DNA from: Anaeromyces robustus
Taxonomy: Eukaryota > Neocallimastigomycota > Neocallimastigomycetes > Neocallimastigales > Neocallimastigaceae
DNA: 64,000 bases
Direction of reading: 5' to 3'
Assembly: GCA_002104895.1 (NCBI GenBank)
Contig: MCFG01000322.1
Location: 18,282-82,281, forward strand
Below are positions 1-10,542 of the stretch, in pieces. Positions within the stretch are counted from its first letter, which is position 1, and every line of letters starts with the position of its first letter. A program made the translations under genes and the position numbers. Under the pieces are notes generated by a model, which was not told the origin of the DNA, made no database searches, and saw only the letters and a program-made list of their open reading frames with translations.

Positions 1-1018
1 TATATCTGGAACAGAAGGAGGTATATTTGCTGTTCCTGGAGTATCTTCATAAAATTCAACGGCCTTTGCTAATATGACTTTGTTATTTATTCTATCATAT
101 ATTCTAAATGCGGTAGGATTCCTATCATATCCAATAAAAATTCCAGGGTGTGTTGAGTTTTCGAATTTCTTTCTAAACTGTTTTGGGATGTAGAAGAAAA
201 CTTGACATCCAAATACCTTTAACTTATTATAATCAACCTTTTTACCTTCAAATAGTACTTCGTAAGGGATTTTATTGTCATTTCCTCTATGAGGAAGCCT
301 ATTGTGTATATAATTTGCTGTATTTATAGCGTCTTCCCAGAATTTGTTATTCAACCTTGCATCATTTAGAAGTGCCCTTGCGGCATTTATTAACGTTTGT
401 TGAAACCGTTCGGCCTTTCCATTTTGTTGTGGATTATATGGAATAGTATTTAACTTTATTATTCCATTATCTTCACAAAATTTGTCAAACTGATAGTTAT
501 TGAACTCAGTTCCATTATCAGTTTTTATATATTTGATATTTTTATTGAATACATTCTTAACTTTATTATACCAATTTTTAAAAGTTAAGAAGACTTCGGC
601 CTTTGACTTTACACAAAAAACCCATCCGTAGCGTGAAAAGTCATCAATAATCGTAAAGAAGTATTTATTTCCATACAATGATTCATCTGAATACTGTACA
701 GTATCCATATGGATCATTTCAAACAATTCTTTGGTTTTATTTTCGGAAGAATAATATGGAAAATTTCTCAGTTTGGATTCTGAGCAAACTTTACATTTAT
801 TCTTTATGTTTATATTTGGTAGTCGGTCTTTTATTTTTTCAATATTGAAATGTCCTAAACGTCTATGCCATAAGTTTAGGATTTCTTCATTTTCATTACA
901 TTCAATATTGTTACATTCAATACTATTATTTTCAAAATTTATTTTATTTTCAAAAGACCATATTTTATATGTATTATAGTTAGTTGCACTAACTGTACAT
1001 ATTTTTATTACCTTTTTT
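1..1018 (-). pseudogene. Ty1/copia integrase, partial at window edge
   Basis: The minus strand encodes a copia integrase that runs off the left edge of the window. Reading inward from about 1018 it has the zinc-binding HHCC module (WHRRLGHFN, then CKVC), followed by the core with the catalytic triad: D in HMDTVQY, D in KTDNGTEF and E in QQNGKAERF. It would join element cDNA to host DNA. The frame is open from about 1018 to base 1, but it is offset from the upstream protease frame by a frameshift in an A-run near 1010-1016, so the pol part cannot be read as one product. Reverse transcriptase would lie off the left edge. Family assignment is secure; activity is unlikely unless the frameshift is a sequencing error. 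Confidence 0.88.
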
Positions 1019-1303
1019 ATTATATATTGAAACTTTATTTATACCATCTTGATTATAAAATAAAATTTCAAAATATTGATTACAAAGTTGATGTATTGAC
1101 ATCAAACTTCTTTTAAATGTAGAAATATATAGTACATTTTTTAAAACAATTTTACATTCATTTATGTATCCTACATACGTACCTATGTATTTTGAAGTTA
1201 CTGTTTCACCATTAGCGAAATTTATAACTTCATAGTGTTTTCTTATATTTTTGAGGCATTTTAAATCGTGTGTCATATGATATGACGCACCAGAATCTAA
1301 GGT
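989..1303 (-). pseudogene. Ty1/copia protease active site and pre-integrase segment
   Basis: This continues gag in the same frame after a TAG stop. The first residues read TLDSGASYHMTH, the copia aspartic-protease motif DSGAS. The following stretch (KNVLYISTFKRSLMSIHQL) has the usual form of the region between protease and the gag-pre-integrase domain. The frame ends at 986-988 because of the A-run frameshift; the integrase frame continues from about 1018. The TAG most simply comes from TGG, since a W precedes the DSGA motif in many copia proteins, but deliberate stop readthrough between gag and pro cannot be excluded from one copy. Confidence 0.8.
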
Positions 1304-2389
1304 CTATGATATTAAATATTTTTTGGTTTTAGATTCTTCTTCATTTTGAGTATAGTATTCTACTTTGTGTCTAGTGCCTCGGGAGCTTTCCTTTACTTTT
1401 TCCATAGAGTTCGCTTGGTTTGTGGTTTCTTTATCTGAGTTGTAGTCTATGACGAACTTCACATATTTCTCAGGATCTTCATCTGCTCTTGCACAGCAGA
1501 AACTTGACTGGCCATTACTTCCTTTGGAGTTATTGTTTTTATTTTTATATTCATTGTTTTTGCTATTTTTATTATTTCTATGATTGTTGTTTCTATATCT
1601 GCATACCTTTGCAGAGTGTCCTAATTTATTACATATTTGACATTTTATTAACCTTTTATTTTTATTATATTGTTGCGAACTGTTGGCTTCTGAATTCATA
1701 CTAATACCTTTGTTGTTTTGATTAAATTTCTGTTGTCTTTTCATTAGAAGGTATTTAGTATGTTGATGATCTTCTATTACGGTTTCACAACAGGTTTTCC
1801 AATCATTTTTGTGTTTTAGCAAATTCGACATATATATCAATTGTCTTGGTATAGCGTTGAATAGATAGTCGAATTTTTCTTTGTCTGATTTAGTTATCCC
1901 AAGATTTTCTAGTTCACTGAATATGTTGTTCATAGAGGAAATAAACATTGACATAGATGATTTTTTACTGTCAAAAATTAAATCATCTAACTCTTTTAAT
2001 AAAATTTCTTTTCTTTCACTATCAGCATATGAATAAGTGTCTTTTAGTATTTTATATATTTCATATGCTGTGCTGGTAATGAAGTTTAACTTTCTCTTGT
2101 TTTCATAGTTAATGCTGTTATTAATTAAAGTTTTGGCTGTATTGTCTTTTAATATCATTTCTTCGGTGATAATTGAGTGATAAACTTTGCTTTTGTCACC
2201 TCTGACTTTAATGTATTTACTTAAGTTTTCCTTCTTAATATTGTTTGAAGGAATTTTCTTAAGTCTTTCTTCTTCTATATATGAATAATCTTTATGTTCT
2301 ATAAGAAGAGTTAATTCTTCACTCCAGGTTTTGAAATCAGTACCTGGTTCTCCTAGGAGAAAATTTGTTTTTGTTTTTTGATATTCCAT
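1304..2389 (-). CDS. gag: Ty1/copia Gag polyprotein
   Basis: A 361-residue Gag with an ATG start at 2389. The N-terminal two thirds is a helical copia-type capsid region (W22 in FKTWSEEL and the later ENLGITKSDKEKFDYL stretch are typical). Near residue 250 is one CCHC zinc knuckle, CQICNKLGHSAKVCR, which would bind element RNA. The tail is Asn/Lys-rich. Its product would assemble cytoplasmic virus-like particles. A TAG stop separates it from the in-frame protease motif just downstream. The gag frame itself is undamaged, so this copy is younger than the copia remnant at 3.5-6.3 kb, or gag has been kept by chance. Confidence 0.85.
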   Translation of the reverse strand: MEYQKTKTNFLLGEPGTDFKTWSEELTLLIEHKDYSYIEEERLKKIPSNNIKKENLSKYIKVRGDKSKVYHSIITEEMILKDNTAKTLINNSINYENKRKLNFITSTAYEIYKILKDTYSYADSERKEILLKELDDLIFDSKKSSMSMFISSMNNIFSELENLGITKSDKEKFDYLFNAIPRQLIYMSNLLKHKNDWKTCCETVIEDHQHTKYLLMKRQQKFNQNNKGISMNSEANSSQQYNKNKRLIKCQICNKLGHSAKVCRYRNNNHRNNKNSKNNEYKNKNNNSKGSNGQSSFCCARADEDPEKYVKFVIDYNSDKETTNQANSMEKVKESSRGTRHKVEYYTQNEEESKTKKYLIS

Positions 2390-3345
2390 AGTGAAGATTT
2401 AATTTTAAAATTTTTAATTTCGAAATTTCAAGATTTTAAAATTTAAAGATTGAAATTTATAACTATTTTGTTATAAAATAGTAAATTTGAATATTATGAT
2501 TTTAAATGTTTATGTTTTAAATTATTAATAACATGAGTCGTAATGAGACTCTTAATCTTTTAATATTTTGTGAAATTGATCTTAAATGTTATATTTAGTA
2601 AACCTCATTTTATTTATATGATATAAATTATTACATTATATAAATAATATTCTGTAGTACAAGGAGTACGTAAAACAGAATTGTATGTTACATGAATACT
2701 ATTAATGTAGCAAGCCACATTTACACACAAAATATTATATTTATACTACATGATTAATAATTATACAATTTAAGTAAAACTATACTAATAAAATATTATA
2801 ACTAAGATTTACAATATTAAACTTTATTTTCAACAAAATTGTTAAAAAAAGTTATATTATTAATTATAAAATAAAATATTAAATTTAATATTTAATAAAA
2901 TAAAAATGAGTGAATATACTTATTAATTAAATATCTTAACCTGACTATTGTTTAAACCAAACCACCAAAATTTAACAAATTTCTCTTATATTTTTAGCCT
3001 TTAATTTTTCTATTTTATTGGACTAATAACGCATATCAATATTATCTTCTCCATATTCACCTTTAAGATATGCTATTATTGATTCAAGCTTTAATATATC
3101 TTTTGCAATGAAAGGATTAGTTGATTTTTTAATATAACCATTTTATTTTCTATGGTAGCATTAATTATTTCTTCTTTCTTTCTAACCCTTTAATAAATGA
3201 AGTATCCATAACTATGTTATGTTATACTTCAAAATTATCGCCGCTAAGGACATATATTAATATCATTATAACAAAATTACTAATTAAACAAATTTATATT
3301 TAATATTATAATTACACAAGAATTTAAAACAATAATTAATACATA
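2390..3345. other. AT-rich stretch, probable copia leader and degraded 5' LTR
   Basis: No intact gene. Lying 5' of the copia gag, it should hold that element's leader and 5' LTR, but I could not fix TG/CA boundaries. A minus-strand TATA-like box (TATAAATATA) lies at 2736-2745. Between about 3000 and 3240 the minus strand carries a short broken coding remnant (AKDILKLESIIAYLKGEYGE and neighbours, with stops) that I cannot assign to a family. Confidence 0.4.
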
Positions 3346-3384
3346 ATTTTCATGATTCGGTCCGTTGTAACGAATCATGAAAAT
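3346..3384. repeat. Perfect 14-bp inverted repeat, 11-nt loop
   Basis: ATTTTCATGATTCG at 3346-3359 is exactly complementary to CGAATCATGAAAAT at 3371-3384. It straddles the start of the LTR-like fragment at 3366. Confidence 0.85.
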
Positions 3385-3540
3385 GAGTAACCTATCTTAG
3401 TGGTTAGTAACTAAGATCATGGTTCGAACCTCTCGAGTTTGAAACCTCTCAATTCCAAAGTATCATTTTTTTATTATTTTTATTTTTACCATAAATTTTA
3501 CCAAACAAAATTATTCTGATTGGTTAAATTTTGATCACTA
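3366..3540 (+). mobile_element. LTR-like fragment with tRNA-like box pair
   Basis: It starts TGTAACGAATC like the NA LTRs. It then has CTTAGTGGTTAG (A-box-like) and GGTTCGAACC (B-box-like) in the same order and spacing as in the NA and Gyp-A LTRs, but in otherwise different sequence. ATCTTAGT pairs with ACTAAGAT. The right end is unclear because copia RNase H remnants begin near 3550. It is probably a truncated LTR of a related family. Confidence 0.5.
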
Positions 3541-3549
3541 TATATTCTA

Positions 3550-4704
3550 GTTTTATTCTGTTATTTTTAATATGATTTTGAGTAAAATAAAACTTTATAT
3601 TAATGTGTTTTAATTTAGAGTTTAGTTGTTCATTTTCAATTGTGGTTTTACTCGATAAATTATCTGTAAAAACTTTAATTGGTTTATTAAATTTAAATAG
3701 TTCCTGTAATTATATTTCTGATCCATAATACTTTTTTAGTGCATTCAGTAGTTCCAATATATTCGGCTTCAATTGTCTAAGTAGCTACTGTAGATTGCTT
3801 TTTAGAGGACCAGCAAATCGGATCGTTTCACATTAAAATAATGTGTCCTGAAGTAGATTTTTTATCTTTTGAATCTCCTCCTAAATCAGAGTCAGTGAAT
3901 GCAATAAATTCCCTTGTTCCAGTATATGTTATTTTATAATTTTTGGTTGAATTTAAATATATATATATATTGTTTACGTTATGCCAGTCGGAAATAGTAG
4001 GATTTTTTTGCAGTACGAGAAGCTTTGCTAACAGTAAATGAAATATCGGGACGACTACATTTTGATAAATATATTAGTGATCCAAGTGCGCTTTTGTAAG
4101 TTGTTTTGTCAAATAAATTTTTTTTTTTTTTTCATTTTGATTATCACCAATACATGGTGTTTTTGCTTTACGAGCATTATTGATTTTGAATTTTGATAAT
4201 ATTTTCAATATAGTTTGTTTGAGAAATGGCATATTTGTATCCCTTTTTCTCAACTTTTATTCCTAGTAAATAATTAATTTCTTCACAATTTGATATTTTA
4301 AAATTACTTTTTATTATTTTAATTGTTTTTTCAATCTCATTTGTTTTCCCGTGATAATCATGTCGTAAACTTATATACCTACGATACAGGTAGTATTTCC
4401 ATTTCGAGTTCTTTTAAATATGAAAGACTCAGAGATTAATTGTTCGAAACTATTGTTCTTTAGGAATGAAGTAATAGTATCATTCCATTGACGGCCTGAT
4501 TGCTTTAACCCGTACAAAGCTTTATTTAATTTCCAAAAACCTTTACCATAGTTTTCGTCACCCTGCGGAATTGTTACATATATATCTTTGTCTAATTTTG
4601 CATTAAGATAGGCGGCTTTAATGTCTAGTTGGAACATCTGCCAGTGAAGACATACTGCTAAAGAAATGCTGCTAAAGAAATGATTAGTATGATACTATCA
4701 ATAC
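3550..4704 (-). pseudogene. Ty1/copia reverse transcriptase and RNase H remnant
   Basis: Reading from 4637 the minus strand gives the copia reverse transcriptase core (QLDIKAAYLNA, then WKLNKALYGLKQSGRQW). After a gap it gives YKSALGSLIYLSKCSRPDI and the RNase H block FTDSDLGGDSKDKKSTSGH, CWSSKKQSTVAT and IEAEYIGTTE. There are several stops and frame changes, including TGA for the W expected in front of NDPICW and TAG within ATxTIEAEY. The 5' part of the same gene is at 5313-6257, the two being separated by a solo LTR. This copy is dead and is a different copy from the gag at 1.3-2.4 kb. Confidence 0.85.
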
Positions 4705-5312
4705 TGTAAAGATATTTAATGCCACAGCGTAAAATCCTTAAATGTAATTTAAGCCACTATACGTATTGATTAAAATTGCATAAAATAATTCTGTAAAATT
4801 ATTGTGAAACAATAATTTAAATCAATTAAATAAAGTTCTAAACAAAATAATTATTAAATTTTAATTTTTAATTTATAAAATTTTTCATTATTTTTAAATT
4901 TAAAATATATAATAAATATATTATTAATATTAGAATAATAAATAAATAATAAATGAATTCAATTGAAATTATTTAGTCTTAGTTTTAATAGTTAATTTAA
5001 AATTTTTATTTTTAGAAATAATAAATAAATTTATTATATAATAAAGTTTAGTTAGTTAGATAGTCCCTAAATAAATAGAAATTAAATATACATAAATTAG
5101 TATAATATATAATAAATATAATTATGAAAAAAAATAAAAATACTTCAAAATTTCTTAAATTGAAAGGTGTAATTGTTATTAAATTTGATTTTAATTATTT
5201 AAATATTAATAAAAAATTATTATAATAAAACAAATCCTTATTTCGTTATTTTTACTATTTTAGTGTTTGTGTTCTTTTGTTATTGTAATCTCTTTCTAAT
5301 AAATCTTTTACA
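4705..5312 (+). mobile_element. Solo LTR, Gyp-B-like family
   Basis: It begins TGTAAAGATATTTAATGCC and ends AAATCTTTTACA, and matches the LTRs at 9475, 20585 and 8206 (the last inverted). It splits the copia reverse transcriptase between TFSPTL and QLDIKAAYLNA. The flanks AATAC and AATAT look like a 5-bp target duplication with one later change. No internal element sequence remains, so it arose by LTR-LTR recombination. Confidence 0.85.
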
Positions 5313-6257
5313 AATATTAAGAGTAGGGGAGAAGGTTAATTCATAGTCAATTCCTCTGATTTGACTATATCCTTTAGCGACTAATCATGGTTTAAATTTA
5401 ATTATATTGCTATTGCTATCACGTTTTATTGTAAAGATCCATTTAGTTTTAATTGGTTTTTTGTTATAGAGTAATTCAGAAACTATAGTCATGATGTTGT
5501 TATCATATAAATTTTCCAATTCTGCTTCCATAGCTTCAATCTATTTTTCTTTATAATTACTAGTGATAGCATCATAAAATGAAAGAGGGGTATCCAAACT
5601 TATATTTACTATTTCAACGTTGGGTTCAAAAGTAGCAATTCGTTTTGTCCTTCCATTTTCAATTATGCTTCCAGGTCTTTTTATAGGCAAGTTATTGATT
5701 ATTTCATTTACTCTAATTTTCTTATTATTGTTATCTTCGTTATTTTTTTCCAATTTTCTTTTGGTAATACTATTAAAATATTCTGGATTTGTTCTTTTCT
5801 TCTTATTATAATATATTGAATCAAAGCTATGTCTTATTAACTTTTTATTTTTAACTTCTATAATTTTTGGATTAAAATAATATTCATTTTCTGGGAAAAT
5901 TTTAAAGGTTTTTAAATTTTCATTTAAATCTTCTATAGTAAAACTAAGTTCGGGATCATTTTTTTGATTTTTATCGTAATTTTTATTTTCCGTAGTAACT
6001 TTTTTATTCGTAGTGAAAGAGTAATTGTTTTGTATATTATCACTTGTTGTGACTTCATTTATTTTTCGTGTATTATTATTATTATTTTTATTTTGGATAA
6101 TGTTTGGTTGAGTATCATTCTCAGTTTCAGTGCTGGATTTCACATCCAGGTGTTGCATCATTTTTGTTATCGGATGTAGTTGTTCATTTACTGAAGTATC
6201 ATAAAGTTTTTTATTTGTGCGTGTCATTATTATTAATAGTGGTTGTTTTATTTTCAT
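5313..6257 (-). pseudogene. Ty1/copia Pol: variable linker and start of reverse transcriptase
   Basis: A 238-codon open stretch (5541-6257) is the Asn/Lys-rich, low-complexity spacer typical between copia integrase and reverse transcriptase. It ends TPLSFYDAITSNYKEK, then TAG, and continues in the same frame as IEAMEAELENLY, KWIFTIKRD and LVAKGYSQIRGIDY, which is the start of the reverse transcriptase. A TGA replaces the usual R before LVAKGYSQ. The gene is cut at 5312 by the solo LTR. The upstream boundary near 6212-6257 abuts an unrelated gag-like remnant, so the integrase part of this copy is missing. Confidence 0.8.
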
Positions 6258-6500
6258 CTGTATCGTTGGAAAATCTATTAGCGGATGGTAGTCTTAAATC
6301 AATTCCAAGATTTCTTCTTGAAAAGGTTAAGTTTGATGGTAGATTCTCTTCGAATACAGCTTCTCGGACTAGGTGTAGTTTAAAGTCTTCATAATTTCTT
6401 TGAAGATTGGCACTGTAAAGCTTAATCTCCGAATCGGCTTTTCTAAATATGGTTTGTTCAGTTTCTATTAGATTTTTGTCAGCGAACCTCTAGTTTGTGA
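6212..6500 (-). pseudogene. Unassigned gag-like coding remnant
   Basis: About 95 open codons on the minus strand read NLIETEQTIFRKADSEIK, then NYEDFKLHLVREAVFEENL and NLGIDLRLPSANRF. The composition and helix-like spacing resemble the N-terminal part of an LTR-element Gag. The upstream DNA (6540-7140) looks like an LTR-element leader, which supports a gag identity. I do not recognise the family. A stop (TGA) lies upstream near 6500 and a TAA ends the frame. Confidence 0.4.
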
Positions 6501-7140
6501 TTTTGGTTGGGACAGCTCTATCAAATAAACGCTTGAGAACTTAGAGTTATGGAATTACCGTCGCCTTTATTGCTTGTAATTCCCTCTTTTACACCAGGGA
6601 TTGTAGAAAATTAATTAAAAGTAATAAATTATAATTATAATATTATTATTTACAAATATTGAATTACTGTTTTGCCTATCAACCTTTTTTTTAAAAACCG
6701 GCATAGTAATTTTAACAACAAAGATACGTTAAAACTTTGTAATATAAAATAATAAATTAAAATTTTATTTAAAATATTAAATCTTAGGTGTCCCTATAAG
6801 CTCATTAACCGTCGTGTTGAGTGTTTGAACCCTCGCTTAATTATTAAGTTGTGGGTCGCTTCGTCTTATACGTATAAACGTTTCGCACTAAAGGCTTCTG
6901 ACTAACGTTTTAATTTATAACGCTCAAAGTTAAGGATAAGTAATTATCTTATCACAACACCACGTATATAAGACTCTAATGTCTTCTAGACGTATTTTAT
7001 ACACTTGCTTTAAATTTTTGTTTTAATAATAATATTATTTTTATTTATATTTTATTATATTTATTATTACATGAATTAATACTTTTAAAAACACGATTTA
7101 AATCGTTAAAACGATAGTGTTTTAATCGATTCAAAATTAG
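6501..7140 (-). other. Leader-like non-coding stretch (fourth gypsy-type family)
   Basis: No gene. It resembles the long 5' leaders of NA and Gyp-A in style: islands of less AT-rich sequence, and near its right end a hairpin AGAC-loop-GTCT at 6971-6984 in the context GTATATA...CTAG...TATTTTATA. This matches the GAGC/GCTC hairpin of the NA leaders with changed stem bases. Confidence 0.45.
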
Positions 7141-7156
7141 TTCTTTTATACTAAGA

Positions 7157-8205
7157 TTATTTATCGGCATATTTCGTTTGAGTTTTAGTAGCTTGCTTCA
7201 AATTATCTTTCAGTTCTTTGATTAGCTTAGTGAAATTTTTTGTAAATTCTTCAGCTCTAGGAATGTTAATTTGATTAGGAATAACAGGGGAATGCTTTGG
7301 GTGGAATCCATAATTCAGAAAGAAAGGAGATTGTTTTGCCGATTCTTGCATAGCATTATTTTAATTAAATTCTGCTCTTAAAACCAAAGTGACCTGCAGA
7401 AGGGGAGTCATGACATATTTTAAGAACTGAAGTGCGACATTTGGAGGGAACATATATTTTGTTATTGAAAAGAAGGAAACTACTACTAAGAGAAAATTTA
7501 TTAATCTGAACGTGGAATAGGAGATTTTTTACTAGCTAAATAATCACAGATTTTATTATAAAATTCATCGAGTTTATACTCGGAGAGAAAAAAATCATTA
7601 AGGGAAGAAATAGAGGTTACTAAAGCACAAAAATTTTCTGGACGAAGAACATTAAAAGGGATATCTGAAGAGGCATCAGCATTAATTGCATAGTCAGGAC
7701 TACGAGAAAGAGCATCAGGTTTTCCATTGGAAGAACCGGAACGATAAACAATAACAAAGTTAAATTCGGAAAGGAAAAGAATCCAGCGAATAAGACGTTG
7801 AGTTTTCGGGCTTCTTTTGATAGAGTAAGTTTCGATGATCAGAGAAAATTTTGAAGGTTGTAGAAGTGCCTTTTATGAAATGACGCCAATTCTCTAGAGC
7901 AGCAACAATGGCTAATAATTCTTTATCATAAATTGGGTAGTTGCGTTCAAGACCAGTAAGTGAACGAGAGAAAAAGGCTACAGAATGAACCATGTTATCA
8001 CGAGAAGAGACTTGAGAGAGAATAATTCCGATAGCATAATCGCTTGAATCGGTTTCAACTTGGAAAAGAATATTGCGGTCAGAGAAAATTAGAACAGAAG
8101 CAGTAATAAATATTTTGACTTAAGAGTATCGAAAGCAGATTGGGCTTCAGGAGATCATAAAAATTTAGTATTTTTTTTTGTAATTTGTGAAGGGGGTGCG
8201 TTATA
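7157..8205 (-). pseudogene. Ty3/gypsy RNase H and integrase remnant with internal deletion
   Basis: From 8205 the minus strand continues the reverse transcriptase of 8785-9474. It gives the RNase H block (VAFFSRSLTGLERNYPIYDK at 7993-7930, then FSDHRNLLYQKKPE), then the spacer and part of the integrase zinc domain. At about 7352-7372 it jumps to QESAKQSPFFLNYGFHPK, the segment after the integrase catalytic core. The zinc-finger end and the whole DDE core are missing, and several frameshifts occur. The sequence is closest to Gyp-A. The last readable part is QTKYADK near 7160. Confidence 0.82.
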
Positions 8206-8784
8206 TGTAAAAGATTTATTTGAAATAGATTACAATAACAAAAGAACACAAACACTAAAAAAGAATACGTTGATAAAATTTGTTTTATTAAAATAAGATT
8301 TTTATTAATTAATTATAAGAATTAAATATATAAGTTAATAACAATTACACCTTTCAAATTTTAAGAAATTTTGAAGTATTTTTATATTTTTTCATAATTA
8401 TATTTATTATATATTATACTAATTTATTTATATTTAATTTCTATTTGTTGACGGACTATCTAACTAAACTTTATTATTTAATAAATTTATTTATAATTTC
8501 TAAAAATAGAAATTTTAAATTAACTATTAAAACTAAGACTAAATAATTTCAATTGAGTTCATTTATTATTTAATAATATATTTATTATATATTTTAAATT
8601 TAAATGAAAAATTTTATTAATTAAAAATTAAAATTTAATAATTATTTTGTTTAGATTATTTAATTGATTTAAATTATTGTTTCACAATAATTTTACAGAA
8701 TTATTTTATGTAATTTTAATCAATACGTATAGTGGCTTAAATTACATTGAAGAATTTTACGCTGTGGCGTTAAATATCTTTACA
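8206..8784 (-). mobile_element. Solo LTR, Gyp-B-like family, inverted
   Basis: On the plus strand it begins TGTAAAAGATTTATTTG and ends TAAATATCTTTACA, so its sense strand is minus. The flanks TTATA and CTATA look like a 5-bp target duplication with one difference. It interrupts a gypsy reverse transcriptase/RNase H gene. Confidence 0.83.
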
Positions 8785-9474
8785 CTATATCAGCGAAACC
8801 AGGTATAAATCGACGGTAGTAATTTGCAAGACCGATAAAAGATTGCACCTCTTTGACATTAGTAGGAATTGGCCAGTTAAAAATTGAAGAAACTTTATTA
8901 GGATCCATATGAATACCTTCAGCAGATATTCTATGTCCAAGAAAGTCAATAAATGGGACAAAAAACTCACATTTCTTGAGCTTAGCATATAATCCTGCGG
9001 ATCTAAGTAGTTTTAAAACGATAGTAACATGGAGAATATGAGATTTGTAATCAGGGGAGAAAATTATGATATCATCAATAAAGGCGTAAGCATACTTACC
9101 AAATACTTCTTCTAAAACATCGTTAATGAAGTGTTGGAATACGGCTGGTGCATTTTTTAAACTAAAAAGGCATCACTAAGTATTCAAAGTGACCTAATTT
9201 ACAGGTAAAAGCAGTTTTATATTCATCACCACTTTTTATTCTGACGAGGTTTAGGCAGATCGTAAATCAAGTTTGAAAAAGATTTTTCCTTTGCCAAGAT
9301 GCTCAAGCATATCCTGAATAAGAGGAAGAGGATAGGAATCACGAATAGTAATAAGGTTTAACTGTCGATAATCTACGCACATACGAAGTTTTCCGTTTTT
9401 CATAGGTATAAAAAGGACTGGAGCACCTGCAGGAGACTTAGATTTTCAATCCTTTACGAAGGTTTTTACTAATG
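8785..9474 (-). pseudogene. Ty3/gypsy reverse transcriptase remnant
   Basis: Reading from 9440 on the minus strand: [38 protein letters not shown], then after frameshifts LKNAPAVFQHFIND, the catalytic FIDDIIIFSPD, KLKKCEFFVPFIDFLGHRIS and GLANYYRRFIPGFA, where the solo LTR begins. These are consecutive blocks of a chromovirus reverse transcriptase closest to Gyp-A. The 5' end is cut at 9475 by the next element's LTR. Confidence 0.85.
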
Positions 9475-10098
9475 TGTAAAGATATTATTCGCCATATTAT
9501 AATATCGTTAATTGTAAATTCAGCCACTTTACAAGTAACTGAATTACATAAAATATTTCTGTAAAATTATTGTGAAACAATAATTTAAATCAATTGAATA
9601 AAGTTCAAAACAAAATAAATTATTTATTTTGTGAAATATTAATTTTTTATTTTAATTTATGAAATTTTTCATTGTTTTTAAATTCAAAATATATAATAAA
9701 TATAGTATTAATATTAGAATAATAAATAAATAATAAAGAGAATAAATTCAAATAAAATAGTATTTAGTTTAAATTAGTAATTTTAGTTTACTAAATTTAG
9801 TTATAGTTTATATTTTATTAATAAATAAAATTCATTAGGATAGTTTTACATAGAAATATATTATAAATAAATAGGAAATATATATTATAATATAATTAGT
9901 AAAAAATATAAATAGTCAAGAAAATTTCATGTAATTGGAAAAAAATGTAATTGTTATTAATTTTAATTTTTGTATTTAATTTTTATTAATAAAATTTTTA
10001 TTTTAATAAACCGAAATTTTATTTGTGTATTTTCTAATTTTAGTGTTTGTATTTTTTTTTTTTTATTGTTGTAATCTATTTTAAATAAACCCTTTACA
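9475..10098 (+). mobile_element. 5' LTR of a decayed Gyp-B-type element (Gyp-B2)
   Basis: It begins TGTAAAGATATTATTCGCC and ends AACCCTTTACA. TATAAATA is at 9907-9914. GTAATTGTTATT at 9947-9958 is complementary to the 12 bases starting at the last LTR base (10098-10109), the proposed self-primer. It inserted into the gypsy reverse transcriptase remnant to its left. Confidence 0.85.
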
Positions 10099-10132
10099 AT
10101 AACAATTACCTTTTCCTCAATAAATACGTTAC

Positions 10133-10300
10133 AACAACCACAAGATTAGAAGCTACCAGATTAGAAACTACCAGATTAGAAGCTACCACATTAGAAGCTA
10201 CCAGATTAGAAACTACCAGATTAGAAACTACCAGATTAGAAGCTACCAGTTTAGACACTACCAGATTAGAGGCTACCAGTTTAGAAGTTACCAATTTAGG
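10133..10300 (+). repeat. 15-bp tandem repeats in the Gyp-B2 leader
   Basis: About ten units of AGATTAGAAGCTACC with one or two changes each lie directly after the 5' LTR and primer-binding region. Gyp-B carries the equivalent array in inverted orientation at about 35625-35745. The spacing is a multiple of three, so the antisense frame is open, which I regard as a by-product. Confidence 0.88.
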
Positions 10301-10542
10301 GGACCTACTTTTAAAAAAAAATTTTTATTATTTTATATCAGAAACTCGACCGACACCCATTGCAATTGGGATAGCGTCATGGTCGACTTTCACTAAAAAA
10401 TATAATTTTAAAAAAAAAAAAAAAATCTAAATCGAATGAGATTATTTCGTGAATACTTAAACAAATTAAAAGTTTCAAAGTGTCAGAATTTTTGATAATA
10501 AACAACGCTCTTCAGAACCTATCTTTAAATAAAAAATTAAAC
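10301..10542 (+). other. Remainder of the Gyp-B2 leader
   Basis: No gene. It includes TCGACCGACACCCATTGCAA, shared with the Gyp-B leader (35450-35485, inverted), and an A-run near 10411. It ends at the gag ATG. Confidence 0.6.

Noticed and set aside
10106-10294. 62-residue repetitive protein (VASNLVVSNL type) on the minus strand
   Set aside because: Antisense reading of a 15-bp tandem repeat whose unit length is a multiple of three.
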